The position numbers were made by a program, and so were the translations under genes. 64,000 bases of DNA from Candidatus Nitrospira allomarina (lineage in GTDB: Bacteria > Nitrospirota > Nitrospiria > Nitrospirales > UBA8639), in contig NZ_CP116967.1 in the NCBI RefSeq assembly GCF_032050975.1, forward strand, positions 248,001-312,000. Reading direction: 5' to 3'. Positions 7,770 to 16,478 of the stretch are shown here, in pieces. Within the stretch, counting starts at the first letter, position 1; the number at the start of each line of letters is the position of its first letter. Under the pieces are notes generated by a model that did no database searches, was not told the DNA's origin, and saw nothing but the letters and a program-made list of their open reading frames with translations.

Positions 7770-8696
7770 ATGAAATGGGTTGAACGTCTTCAGAAAGGGT
7801 TAGCAAAAACACGTCAGACCGTTCAAACGTCATTGCGTCGCCTGGGGCGTGGCCACCTGGATCCCGTCGCCCTGGAGGATGTCGAAATTAGTCTCCTGGA
7901 AGCGGATGTCGGCATACACACGGTCGAGCGATTTCTTGAGATGCTGAAAGATAAAACCCGGTTGTTCAGTGGGACCGATCCCACAACGGTCCTCCATACT
8001 CTCCTCACGGACATTCTTCGGAAGGGCGAAACCGAACCGCTGGAACAACTCATTCGACGCGGCCCTCGTCCATTTGTGATCTTGATCATCGGCATCAACG
8101 GTGTCGGCAAAACCACGACAATTGCCAAACTCGGGCATCGGTTGAAGCAACAAGGGTTACACACACTCTTTGTCGCCGGGGACACCTTCCGGGCTGCGGC
8201 GATAGAACAACTGGATATTTGGGGAAAGCGCACAGGCATCGAGGTGATTAAGCAGAAGCAGGGCTCCGACCCTGCCGCCGTGGTGTTTGATGGCATGGTC
8301 GCGGCGAAAGCTCGAAATGTGGACGTCGTTCTCATCGATACCGCCGGCCGGCTGCATACCAAGATTAATTTGATGGATGAATTGAAAAAAATCAAACGAA
8401 TTATTGCACGGGAAATGCCCGACGCCCCACACGAAACCCTCCTGGTCCTGGATGGCACACTGGGGCAGAATGCTATTGCCCAAGCCCGACAATTTCATGA
8501 GTCACTCGGCGTCACCGGCTTGGCCTTGACCAAACTGGATGGAACCTCCAAAGGCGGAGTGGTCGTGGCGATCGTCGACGAACTCAATCTTCCCATTCGA
8601 TTGATAGGTGTGGGGGAAGGGGAAGCGGACCTCCAGGATTTTCAGGCTTCAGCGTTTGTGGAGGCCTTGCTCCCGACAGAAGACTCAGAGGCCTGA
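7770..8696 (+). CDS. ftsY: Signal recognition particle receptor FtsY
   Basis: A 308-residue SRP-type GTPase that docks ribosome-SRP complexes at the membrane for co-translational insertion. It has an N domain (helical, 1-90) and a G domain with P-loop GINGVGKTT (108-116), DTAGR (190-194) and TKLDGTSKGG (from 254). The long acidic A domain of the E. coli protein is absent, so this is the short NG form common in many phyla; membrane contact would rely on the N-terminal amphipathic helix (MKWVERLQKGLAKT). It lies downstream of ybeY and upstream of an exported peptidase gene. Confidence 0.95.
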   Translation: MKWVERLQKGLAKTRQTVQTSLRRLGRGHLDPVALEDVEISLLEADVGIHTVERFLEMLKDKTRLFSGTDPTTVLHTLLTDILRKGETEPLEQLIRRGPRPFVILIIGINGVGKTTTIAKLGHRLKQQGLHTLFVAGDTFRAAAIEQLDIWGKRTGIEVIKQKQGSDPAAVVFDGMVAAKARNVDVVLIDTAGRLHTKINLMDELKKIKRIIAREMPDAPHETLLVLDGTLGQNAIAQARQFHESLGVTGLALTKLDGTSKGGVVVAIVDELNLPIRLIGVGEGEADLQDFQASAFVEALLPTEDSEA

Positions 8697-8774
8697 TACC
8701 TCCCGGCTTGCTTCCACACAGCATTCTGTTGGAGAAACACATGGTGTTCGGAATGTAATTAAGGAACTTGGCTT

Positions 8775-10946
8775 GTGAACTTCATTCACCGAATCTTCCC
8801 GCAAGCAATACGAGTCCCATTATTTGTCCTCGGGTTGATTATGCTGTGCCTGGCGACGGCCAATCCCCTCCAAGCCCAGGGGTTGATGCCTATTCACCAT
8901 GAATTACATATTGAATTGAATCCGGGCACCCATGCCATTACCGGATCGGACACCGTTCATCTTCCTCCATCCCATCGCGCCAACTCATCTGTCTCATTTA
9001 TCCTGCATCCTCAGCTCTCAATCGATCTGGTTGAATTCAACGGCACTCGGCTTCCAATCCCCCATCTCTCAGAAACCGCCATCCTGCCGTCATCAACGCG
9101 CCGGGTTATTGAAATTCCCTTACCTCCTCTTGACGATCCGGACCAACCGGCAGCCCTTACAGTGACGTATCACGGGCAAATTGATGATTCTCCAAAAGCC
9201 TCAGGTGGACTTCGCTTCGTCAGACCGGATGACACCAACGGACATATTGGACCCAACGGGGTGTATTTGACCTATGAAACATTCTGGCATCCCACATGGG
9301 AACAGACCCTCTCGACATATGATCTCACCCTCAGCCTCCCTTCAGACTGGGAAACGATCACGCAAGGTCGTGAAGTTATTAATACCGTCACTGACGGACG
9401 CCGAACCACCCAATGGAAGGTGAACCTCCCAAGTGAAGCTCTGACGTTGGCTGCCAATCATTTTGTGGTGCAGAAGCAGGAATGGAGGGGCATTCAACTC
9501 GCCACCTATCTTTTCCCCGAAGACGCGCACTTGGCTCCGCAATATATAGAAGCGACCATTGACTATCTTCAAATGTATACTAATCTTTTGGGTCCTTACC
9601 CGTTTACAAAATTTGCCGTCGTGGAAAACTTTTTCCCAAGCGGACTTGGTCTCCCCTCATTCACCCTCTTAGGTGAAGGGGTCATTCGGCGCGGATATAC
9701 CCAACCCTATTCTCTCGGTCATGAAATCGTCCATTCCTGGTTTGGAAATTCCGTCTTCAATGACTTTGCTCAGGGCAATTGGGTTGAAGGGCTCACGACT
9801 TATCTTTCCAATTACTATTATGACGAGGCCAAAGGGCATCAGCAGGAGGCCTTCAATACCCGACGGCGGATGGTCTACGAATATAATCTGTATGCGGAGC
9901 CGGACAAGGAATATCCCGTGCGGGCATTCCACCACAAAGAAACCCGGCAGGATAATGCCATTGGCTACCAAAAAACAGCCATGGTGTTTCATATGCTCAG
10001 ACAAGAAATGGGAGAGGGGGCTTTTTTCAAGGGGGTTCGCGGGATTATTCAGGACGGAACGGGAACCTCTTTGGAGTGGAACGATCTTCTCGGGATTTTT
10101 TCACAGGCGGCGGAAAGAGACCTTGGTTGGTTTTTCCAACAATGGATCGATCAACCCGGCGCACCAATCGTAAAGATTCAGAATATCCTGGTCCAGGAAG
10201 ATCCCACGCAACAGGGACAGTTCACCCTGACCGGAACCATTCTGCAGGCGGGCCCGATGTTTACCATCCGCCTTCCCCTCCACCTCGATCTCCAAGGGGG
10301 AGTCATGCATGACGTCGTCCTCAAGGTGGATCGGGCCACACAACCGTTCACGCTGCCTCTTCCGGCGAGTCCGATAACACTCGCCATTGATCCCGAGCAC
10401 CATGTTCTGCTCCACCTTCTCCGTGCACAAATCCCGCCCATGTTAAATAAGTGGGAAACCGACACCCGTCGAATTCTCATCAGACCTCAGACCCTGACAA
10501 ACGAGGAAGCTCAAAGCTTAGAACCTCTGTTTCACCGTCTTAAGGAACAACCCGGCATCGAAACGATCCAAGCCGATGATCCGGTCATTGCTGAATCGGC
10601 CTCCTATCTGGTCATCGGACCCTCTGCCCGTCGTCTGTTGGAATCCGATTCCTTCAATAGTTGCGAAAAGTCCATGGACATTCATCCGGGACACCTCTCC
10701 CTTGAGGAACAGACATTCGAAGGCCCGGAGATGGCCTTCCTGATTTCGTGCGCCCACCCCCAAGATGCGACCCATACCGTCACATTCTTTTTCGGATGGT
10801 CGCCCGAAGCCGTCAAGCCCGTTTCACGGCTGTTGTTTTTCTACGGGTGGGATAGCTATCTGGTCTTCAAGCAGGGGAAAGTGATTGCCCGAGGGATGTT
10901 TCAACCCGTACACTCCACACGCGAGATTATTCGCCATTCACCGTGA
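8775..10946 (+). CDS. Exported M1-family (gluzincin) metallopeptidase
   Basis: A 723-residue protein starting at GTG 8775 after an AAGGA site. Residues 1-34 form a signal peptide (hydrophobic VPLFVLGLIMLCLA, cleavage near LQAQ), so it is periplasmic or secreted. An N-terminal beta-sandwich is followed by a gluzincin catalytic domain: HEIVH at 316-320, with Glu338 in GNWVEG as third zinc ligand. The HExxH-to-Glu spacing is one residue shorter than in PepN or leukotriene A4 hydrolase, as I recall for a bacterial subgroup with GNW-x-EG. No GAMEN exopeptidase motif is seen; GLGLPSF occupies that region. The C-terminal 230 residues look like beta-sandwich. Substrate unknown; it overlaps no gene and precedes a TolB-like gene by 9 bp. 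Confidence 0.8.
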   Translation: MNFIHRIFPQAIRVPLFVLGLIMLCLATANPLQAQGLMPIHHELHIELNPGTHAITGSDTVHLPPSHRANSSVSFILHPQLSIDLVEFNGTRLPIPHLSETAILPSSTRRVIEIPLPPLDDPDQPAALTVTYHGQIDDSPKASGGLRFVRPDDTNGHIGPNGVYLTYETFWHPTWEQTLSTYDLTLSLPSDWETITQGREVINTVTDGRRTTQWKVNLPSEALTLAANHFVVQKQEWRGIQLATYLFPEDAHLAPQYIEATIDYLQMYTNLLGPYPFTKFAVVENFFPSGLGLPSFTLLGEGVIRRGYTQPYSLGHEIVHSWFGNSVFNDFAQGNWVEGLTTYLSNYYYDEAKGHQQEAFNTRRRMVYEYNLYAEPDKEYPVRAFHHKETRQDNAIGYQKTAMVFHMLRQEMGEGAFFKGVRGIIQDGTGTSLEWNDLLGIFSQAAERDLGWFFQQWIDQPGAPIVKIQNILVQEDPTQQGQFTLTGTILQAGPMFTIRLPLHLDLQGGVMHDVVLKVDRATQPFTLPLPASPITLAIDPEHHVLLHLLRAQIPPMLNKWETDTRRILIRPQTLTNEEAQSLEPLFHRLKEQPGIETIQADDPVIAESASYLVIGPSARRLLESDSFNSCEKSMDIHPGHLSLEEQTFEGPEMAFLISCAHPQDATHTVTFFFGWSPEAVKPVSRLLFFYGWDSYLVFKQGKVIARGMFQPVHSTREIIRHSP

Positions 10947-10955
10947 GGTTCATGA

Positions 10956-12053
10956 ATGCATCCGACCTTATCTACATGCTCGATACAAAACATTCTCCCG
11001 TTAACCCTGCTTTCATTGTTGCTAGTGTGGAATACGGCCCTGGCTACCGAACCACCGACGGATCAGGATCAACCGGAACCTCATTTGGCCAATATCCGGC
11101 AGCTCACCTTTTCAGGGAAAAATGCCGAAGCCTATTTTTCGGATGAGGGCAACCGATTGGTGTACCAATCAACCCTGGAACCTGATGGTAAAACGCTCAG
11201 GTCCTGCTATCAAATCTATATTATGGACCTTGATGGGACGAATGTCCGGCGAGTCAGCCTGGGCTTGGGCGGCACCACCTGCGGATACTTTTTCCCCGGT
11301 GGCCGGCGTGTCCTTTTTTCCTCCACGCATATCAGTAGTCAATTTTGTCCACCTGTCCCCGAAAGGACCGAACGCTACCGGTGGGCTCTCGATGATTATG
11401 ACATCTTCTCCATGAATATCGGCGGCCGGGACGTACAACGGTTGACCTCCGCCCATGGGTACGATGCCGAAGCCACCATTTCTCCAGATGGGAAAACCAT
11501 TGTCTTCACCTCCATACGTGATGGAGATTTAGATGTGTACACCATGGATATCGATGGAAAGAATCTGAAGAGACTGACACAGGAAGTCGGATATGATGGC
11601 GGGGCCTTTTTTTCTCCCGACAATACACGAATTGTCTATCGGGCCCATCATCCCAAAACTGCCGAGGACGTGAAGGCCTATCGTGACCTGCTCAGTCAAA
11701 ACCTTGTGGAACCCTCAAACCTGGAAATCTTCATCATGAATGCTGATGGCTCCAACAAGATACAGGTCACTCACAACGGGCGGTCGAATTTTGCTCCCTT
11801 CTTTGCCCACGATGGGAAACGCATCATCTATTCCTCCAACTTATCGACACCGCCCGATCATCAGGGACGTCCCTCTTTTCACTTGCATATGATCAATAAG
11901 GATGGCACGCACCCGGAACAAATTACATTCAAAGGGCACTTCAATAGCTTTCCAATGTTCTCACCTGACGGAAAACAGATGGTATGGTCTTCCGATCGGA
12001 ATGCCGCCAACCCGAAAGAATTCAACATCTTTCTCGCTGACTGGGTACCCTAA
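10956..12053 (+). CDS. Exported TolB-like beta-propeller protein (PD40 repeats)
   Basis: A 365-residue protein with a signal peptide (hydrophobic LPLTLLSLLLVW, cleavage near ALA at about 30). The rest is a series of roughly 40-residue WD40-like/PD40 repeats, visible as recurring FSPDG, ISPDGKTI, MDIDG, MNADGSN and FSPDGKQM blocks. This is the fold of the TolB propeller and of oligopeptidase N-terminal domains. It has no TolB N-terminal domain and no pal/tolQR neighbours, so it is not the TolB of the Tol-Pal system. It begins 9 bp after the M1 peptidase gene and is probably co-transcribed; a partnership in periplasmic protein turnover or binding is possible. Confidence 0.75.
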   Translation: MHPTLSTCSIQNILPLTLLSLLLVWNTALATEPPTDQDQPEPHLANIRQLTFSGKNAEAYFSDEGNRLVYQSTLEPDGKTLRSCYQIYIMDLDGTNVRRVSLGLGGTTCGYFFPGGRRVLFSSTHISSQFCPPVPERTERYRWALDDYDIFSMNIGGRDVQRLTSAHGYDAEATISPDGKTIVFTSIRDGDLDVYTMDIDGKNLKRLTQEVGYDGGAFFSPDNTRIVYRAHHPKTAEDVKAYRDLLSQNLVEPSNLEIFIMNADGSNKIQVTHNGRSNFAPFFAHDGKRIIYSSNLSTPPDHQGRPSFHLHMINKDGTHPEQITFKGHFNSFPMFSPDGKQMVWSSDRNAANPKEFNIFLADWVP

Positions 12054-12199
12054 CCTGACGAATGGCATGTGAACTGAGCGCTTTGATTCCTCGCTTTGAT
12101 CTTCCCTGGTCGAGCGGGAGGATCAAGGAGGGGAAGTATTCCCATTGACGGAAGAATAAATACGCCCAAGGCTGTTGACGAATCCCGTTCCCCAATCCT

Positions 12200-13294
12200 G
12201 TGACTGACCAATCACCCGCACCTCCTTCACCTCGACGTCCGCAGTTTCTTCTCCGCCAGACTCCTCTTGTGATATTCGGGCTATCCGGGCTCCTGTTTCT
12301 TGGCTTATTCGCGTTTCTGGCTCAGGTAGATGGTCCAACCCTCCGGATCGTTCACAGCTTCACGCATCCTGCCATCGACCACATCGGCACTATAGGAAAC
12401 CATATAGGAGACGGGGTCACCCTGGTGCTCATATCATTGGGTATTGGAGCCGTGGGATTTCGATTCGGTTGGCCGACCTGGAAGTCCGCCTGTATTCATA
12501 CCTTACTCGCACACGGAGTAGCCGGACTCTTTACCCAAATATTGAAACACACCATCGGCCGCCCACGCCCGAGACTCAAACAAGGCCAGGACTGGGAAAT
12601 TGCCCCGTCACTTGAAGGTGGATGGGACTCTTTTCCCTCCGGTCATACCACCGCATCCTTTGCCGTAGCCACAGTCCTGGCCTATCATTTCCCAAAAGCC
12701 AAAATGCTCTGGTTCGGACTTGCTGCATTTAATGGAACCTGCCGCGTCATCACCGGCGCCCATTTCCCTACCGATGTGCTTGGCGGTGTTCTGGTGGGGA
12801 TCGGAACCGCGCTCATCATCATTCATCCTCCCGAAAAATGGAAGACCTTCTTTCAACACACACTCACTCATGGTCTCCCCTGGCTGATTACCGCCTTTGG
12901 AACCGTATGGATCATTGTTCCCCATCCAGGTATTGAATTGCGACCATCCCTCTCGCTCATTCTGGGACTGATGGCCATAGGAGTAGGATTAGGGCTAAGG
13001 CTCTGGTGGATACGGGAAGTCATCATCGAAGGAACCCCATCTCCTGAACGATGGCTCCCTCAATGGCCACGACTACTTATGGGCCTTGGCCTAGCCACCA
13101 CTACGGGTAGCGTGGTGATTCTGGGAGCAAGCTTGATAACGGGAATTATCTGGTGGCAGGGGACTCAATCAGAAACACCCACTGAGGTTAAGAACAGCTT
13201 TCTGGACGGAATCGATCCCATTTGGATCGAAACAATCAGAGGACTTGCAATGTTTTTCCTCACAATTCTGATTTATTTCATCCGGTCCGCTTAA
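12200..13294 (+). CDS. PAP2-family membrane phosphatase
   Basis: A 364-residue polytopic membrane protein starting at GTG 12200; an in-frame stop just upstream excludes a longer start, and no good ribosome site is visible. The three phosphatidic-acid-phosphatase motifs are intact: KHTIGRPRP (116-124), SGH (147-149) and RVITGAHFPTD (182-192). Such enzymes remove phosphate from lipid phosphates such as phosphatidic acid or undecaprenyl pyrophosphate on the periplasmic face. The C-terminal 130 residues add about four membrane helices beyond the usual PAP2 core, an extension whose role I cannot assign. It follows the peptidase/propeller pair after 146 bp containing a G-U-paired hairpin. Confidence 0.85.
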   Translation: MTDQSPAPPSPRRPQFLLRQTPLVIFGLSGLLFLGLFAFLAQVDGPTLRIVHSFTHPAIDHIGTIGNHIGDGVTLVLISLGIGAVGFRFGWPTWKSACIHTLLAHGVAGLFTQILKHTIGRPRPRLKQGQDWEIAPSLEGGWDSFPSGHTTASFAVATVLAYHFPKAKMLWFGLAAFNGTCRVITGAHFPTDVLGGVLVGIGTALIIIHPPEKWKTFFQHTLTHGLPWLITAFGTVWIIVPHPGIELRPSLSLILGLMAIGVGLGLRLWWIREVIIEGTPSPERWLPQWPRLLMGLGLATTTGSVVILGASLITGIIWWQGTQSETPTEVKNSFLDGIDPIWIETIRGLAMFFLTILIYFIRSA

Positions 13295-13380
13295 CTTCTG
13301 CCAATTGTGCCAGAATTTCAGATTCTTCCGCAATTTCCTCTTTTTAAATTTCTTGCGAAACAACCCTTCTATGTTTTCTA

Positions 13381-13409
13381 CCGAGGAGGACCATTACAGT
13401 CCCCCTCGG
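13381..13409. terminator. Hairpin between convergent genes
   Basis: An 11-bp stem with one G-U pair (ccgaggaggac against gtccccctcgg) and a 7-nt loop lies between the PAP2 gene and the convergent Met-rich protein gene. It is placed where a bidirectional terminator would be expected, but no T-run follows on either strand. Confidence 0.4.
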
Positions 13410-13509
13410 ATTACCTTCTAAAGCCCCCGTTCAAAAAAATTTCCATCAACCAGAGTCCCAATGAGGGTCTCAAAATTGGCCGGGGTCCTGAATGGTCCTC
13501 TTCTTCTAT

Positions 13510-13890
13510 TTATTTCTGATGACCCATTTGATGTTGGCTCGTCATATGTTCCTGTCCCATCTTTTGATCCTGTCCACCCATTTGGGAGCGGTCACCCATC
13601 TTATTCTGGCTCTCTGATTCTTTTGCTCCCATTGCCCCGGACCGACGGGTTTCCAGATCGTCAGTATATCCTTTAGTGGCAGCGTTCAAGGCTTTTTGGC
13701 CGTAAAAATTTTCTTGTCCCGGATCATTAGCCGTGGTGACGCCACTTACCGGACTTTTGGATTCTTTCATCGGATACCCTGGATGATCCGGCACTAATGC
13801 GGGATTGGCAAAGGCTACGGTGGCCAGCAAACATGTTCCGGCCAAACTTCCTAATATCACAATAGATTTATTCTTCATCACGTTTTTCAT
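13510..13890 (-). CDS. Small secreted Met/Gln/His-rich protein
   Basis: A 126-residue protein starting at ATG 13890 directly after an AGGAGG site. A signal peptide covers about residues 1-29 (SIVILGSLAGTCLLATVAFA, cut after AFA), so it is exported. The mature protein is hydrophilic and probably disordered. The last 35 residues are unusually rich in Met, Gln, His and Gly (QMGGQ, KMGQEHM, HQMGH). Met/His-rich tails of this kind bind Cu(I) or Ag(I) in some periplasmic proteins, but no such function is shown here. No cysteine occurs in the mature part. It stands alone, convergent with the PAP2 gene. The family is not recognised. Confidence 0.7.
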   Translation of the reverse strand: MKNVMKNKSIVILGSLAGTCLLATVAFANPALVPDHPGYPMKESKSPVSGVTTANDPGQENFYGQKALNAATKGYTDDLETRRSGAMGAKESESQNKMGDRSQMGGQDQKMGQEHMTSQHQMGHQK

Positions 13891-14319
13891 AATGCCTCCT
13901 GATTTAATTTAGGTGTAGGGCTCAAAGAGCTTGCCATACCCAGAAATTTCCTGGATCCTCAGCTTCATTTTTCTCTTCCTAAAGCTTCATTAAGAGTAAT
14001 CTCCAAAAGAGCCCAATTTAGGGCAGAAAAAAATGCTTTCTTGTAAGCCTCCTTCCCGAAAAGCAATAAAAAAATTGAGGCTCCAGCAGACAGATGATTA
14101 ATGGGTATTAATTTCATCCTATACCCCATTTGCAAACCCGTAACTGTCAATAACCCTTGAAGGCCATTTTTCATGTATTTCTGTTATGAATTGCCCAAAG
14201 GAATAGCCAAATCTAGGCCTAGCTGATCTGGCATGTCGGGTGCCGAGAGAAATGCCTAAGTGCAGTAACCCATGGAAAATATTTACATTTTCCTACAGAT
14301 GCTCCTTTCAGTATTTCAC
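13891..14319. other. Gene-free stretch
   Basis: About 430 AT-rich bases upstream of both the Met-rich protein gene (minus) and the methyltransferase gene (plus). A 69-codon minus-strand ORF (13965-14174) lacks a ribosome site and a recognisable protein pattern, so it is not called. The only clear signal nearby is the plus-strand promoter at 14320-14348. Confidence 0.45.
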
Positions 14320-14348
14320 TTGAAACTCATCTTCCCAACCGTTATAAA
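14320..14348 (+). promoter_or_regulatory. Sigma70-type promoter for the methyltransferase gene
   Basis: TTGAAA (14320-14325) and TATAAA (14343-14348) are separated by exactly 17 bp. The transcript would begin near 14355 and leave a leader of about 55 nt before the ATG at 14412. Confidence 0.65.
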
Positions 14349-14411
14349 AGGAAACTGCATGGCAGTGACCTCACAACTCGAATACCAGACAAGAACGTAA
14401 GGATGATGCCT

Positions 14412-15128
14412 ATGAACCAACGCTCGACACCTTTAGGACAAACACCCAAAAGGTCAACGATTTCCTCTCTCCTGTTACTTTCTGTTCTCCTAAGTCTTAC
14501 CGCAAGCTGCGCGCATAAAACATGGGATATCAACCGATACATTCACGCCCTTGAACGCCCGGAACGTGATCAGCACCAACAGCCAGAAAAAGTCATTGAG
14601 GCCCTGAACCTCACTCCTGGCATGATGGTGATTGATATCGGGGCAGGCTCGGGTTATTTCACCCGGCGCTTCGCACAATCGGTGGGAGACAAGGGGCGGG
14701 TCATCGCCATCGATGTTGAACAGAAAATGCTGAATTACAACAAACAGCAGTTGGAAAAACTTGGGCTCGCTAACAGAGTCCGGTTTATTCTGGCCGAAAA
14801 AGAAGGTCCCACATTTTCCGGGAACAATGCAGACATCGTATTCTTATGCGATGTCTATCATCACTTGGAAGACCAGATCGACTATCTGGCCAACACCAAG
14901 TCTGCGCTCAAACCAAACGGGCGTGTGGTCATTATCGATTACTATGCCGATGCACGATCCGGCACACTCGGCTTTTCAAAACGCCACCTTGTTCCAAAAG
15001 AACAAGTCATCAAGGACATGGAACAAGCCGGGTTTATTTTAGCCAAAGAACACACCTTCCTCCCCCGCCAATACTTCCTGGAATTTGTCCCCCAAAAAAC
15101 GATGTCTCCCTCAAAACCAAGGAAATAG
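14412..15128 (+). CDS. Class I SAM-dependent methyltransferase with lipoprotein-like signal
   Basis: A 238-residue protein; ATG 14412 is preferred because AAGGAT lies about 7 nt upstream, while ATG 14403 sits on top of that site. Residues 18-33 form a hydrophobic signal ending LTASC, resembling a lipobox with Cys33, though Thr at -3 is not ideal. After this comes a normal Rossmann methyltransferase: motif I VIDIGAGSGYF near 74-84, an acidic end of strand 2 (AIDVE) near 105, and a FLCDVYHHL block typical of motif IV in this family. The combination of an export signal with a SAM-dependent fold is odd, because SAM is cytoplasmic. It could instead be an N-terminal membrane anchor with the domain inside. 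Substrate unknown. Confidence 0.75.
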   Translation: MNQRSTPLGQTPKRSTISSLLLLSVLLSLTASCAHKTWDINRYIHALERPERDQHQQPEKVIEALNLTPGMMVIDIGAGSGYFTRRFAQSVGDKGRVIAIDVEQKMLNYNKQQLEKLGLANRVRFILAEKEGPTFSGNNADIVFLCDVYHHLEDQIDYLANTKSALKPNGRVVIIDYYADARSGTLGFSKRHLVPKEQVIKDMEQAGFILAKEHTFLPRQYFLEFVPQKTMSPSKPRK

Positions 15129-15187
15129 CTTGATGCTTGATTGGAAGACCTTCACTATTCTGTCTCCGGCATGGAGAGACAGGTATT

Positions 15188-15931
15188 CTATCCTTTTGGG
15201 TAGAGTGACCCCGGTGTTGAATCGGCGTTGTGCGGCATTAGATCTACTGCTAATGGCATATGATCACTAAATGCAAGCCAATCTAAGGGGGACTCAATTT
15301 ACATCCTTGAACCACGCAACATGTCCCTTGAAATGAATGCGTAATCAATGTGGTAGGGTTTCTCGGGCTTTCTATACATAAAGAATGTTGGCTGTTTCTC
15401 CTTGCCTTGCTCCTCTCCAGTTTGAGCGTGGTAAAGACTGACGATCCCCAAATCTTGCAATTCCCTTACTACATCGGAATGGTTCCACCAACGATCCCAG
15501 GCATCCCACCGTGAATTACTATTAAAATCTCCAATTATGACAGCATCCTGATTTGAAAAGTGGCTTTTATTTTGCTGAAGATACTTCCACATTTGGCCGA
15601 CGTACTTAAAAGTCGGTGAATTAGCCTCCCTTGTCCACACGGCTAAAAGAAAAAAGCTCTTATTGACTAAGCAGGGCAAAAAATACTCAAGCCGACCAGA
15701 ATCTATCGTCATTAGTTCCAAGGAGATATCTGGCTTGGCAAATATTCCTATCCCCCTACTCTTATTCTTGCCTATCCATAGATAGTTCTTGCCCCAATCT
15801 TTATACACTTGAACTGGTGATGGTTTTGGATCTTCACACTCTTGAATGACATAGATGTCAGCTTCCAACGTGGAAAGCTGTTGCATCTTTCTTCTAAGTG
15901 CTCCATTACAGTTCCAACTGACTATTTTCAT
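15188..15931 (-). pseudogene. Endonuclease/exonuclease/phosphatase-family gene interrupted by in-frame TAA
   Basis: From ATG 15931 the frame encodes 210 residues with the family's N-terminal motifs: WNCNG near residue 6, the metal-binding QE near 30 and GDFNSNSRWD near 138. It stops at TAA 15299-15301, immediately after DMLRGSRM. Reading on past the stop in the same frame gives 36 more sensible codons, including DWLAFSDHMPLAVDL. That block contains the catalytic Ser-Asp-His motif expected at the C-terminus of this fold, ending at TAG 15188-15190. A single substitution therefore separates the catalytic His from the rest. Intact members are Mg-dependent phosphodiesterases, often DNases. It neighbours repeat copy 1. 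Either a recent nonsense mutation or a sequence error would explain it. Confidence 0.8.
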
Positions 15932-16053
15932 AATAAAAAAACTCGATTAGATTGATACGCACAAAATATGGTTTATTGTCTTCATGCCCCCCTCAATCAA
16001 GGCTATTTAGCGCAATGGCCCGCAAATTCATTTTTCTTCACATGATTGTCCGA

Positions 16054-16292
16054 TGCCTGCCGCCCGGCTCCAGGAGCGGACACTCTTATCATTGGTCGGG
16101 CCTTGTTTGAGCCCTTCGAGAAACCTCAGGACAAGCTCCGCGAGTTGGTCCGCCCTTCCGTGGCCTGTGTCCGCCCCATTCGATCAGGCCGGACGGGGCG
16201 TCAATTTGTTTGTTGCATCTCGTAGAGTGCAACCGCTGTTTGGTCCTTTTGCCGAAACAAAAGGACCTCGCCTTCCGGGGCGAAATCCGGCA
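16054..16292. repeat. Dispersed structured repeat, copy 1
   Basis: Non-coding repeat of about 240 bp, homologous to 56678-56862. Shared blocks include tgcctgccgcccgg at the left end, a ggccggacggggcgtcaat segment, and two hairpins at the right end. Hairpin A has a perfect 10-bp stem (16242-16251 with 16258-16267) around the loop ccgaaa. Hairpin B pairs tcgcc 16268-16272 with ggcga 16279-16283. This copy has an additional segment near 16112-16140. It lies between the broken nuclease gene and the HxlR gene; the long ORF that crosses it is an artefact of GC content. Confidence 0.75.
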
Positions 16293-16478
16293 ACTCAGAT
16301 AATCATGTTGATTCGAGATTTGGGTCCAAGTGCGATGCATTCACCTGCCAGCACCTTTTTCTGGAAAACCCGAAGATGGATTCCCAATACACATCCTAAA
16401 GCTATAAAGCCAAAACAATTAATTCTATATGTTCCAGAAAAAGAGAGGCAGAAGTGGAGGCAGACATTTATGAATGTC

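Noticed and set aside
10956..12053. TolB of the Tol-Pal system
   Set aside because: It lacks the TolB N-terminal domain and has no tolQRA or pal neighbours; only the propeller repeats are shared.
13965..14174. 69-codon minus-strand ORF
   Set aside because: No ribosome site and no recognisable protein pattern.
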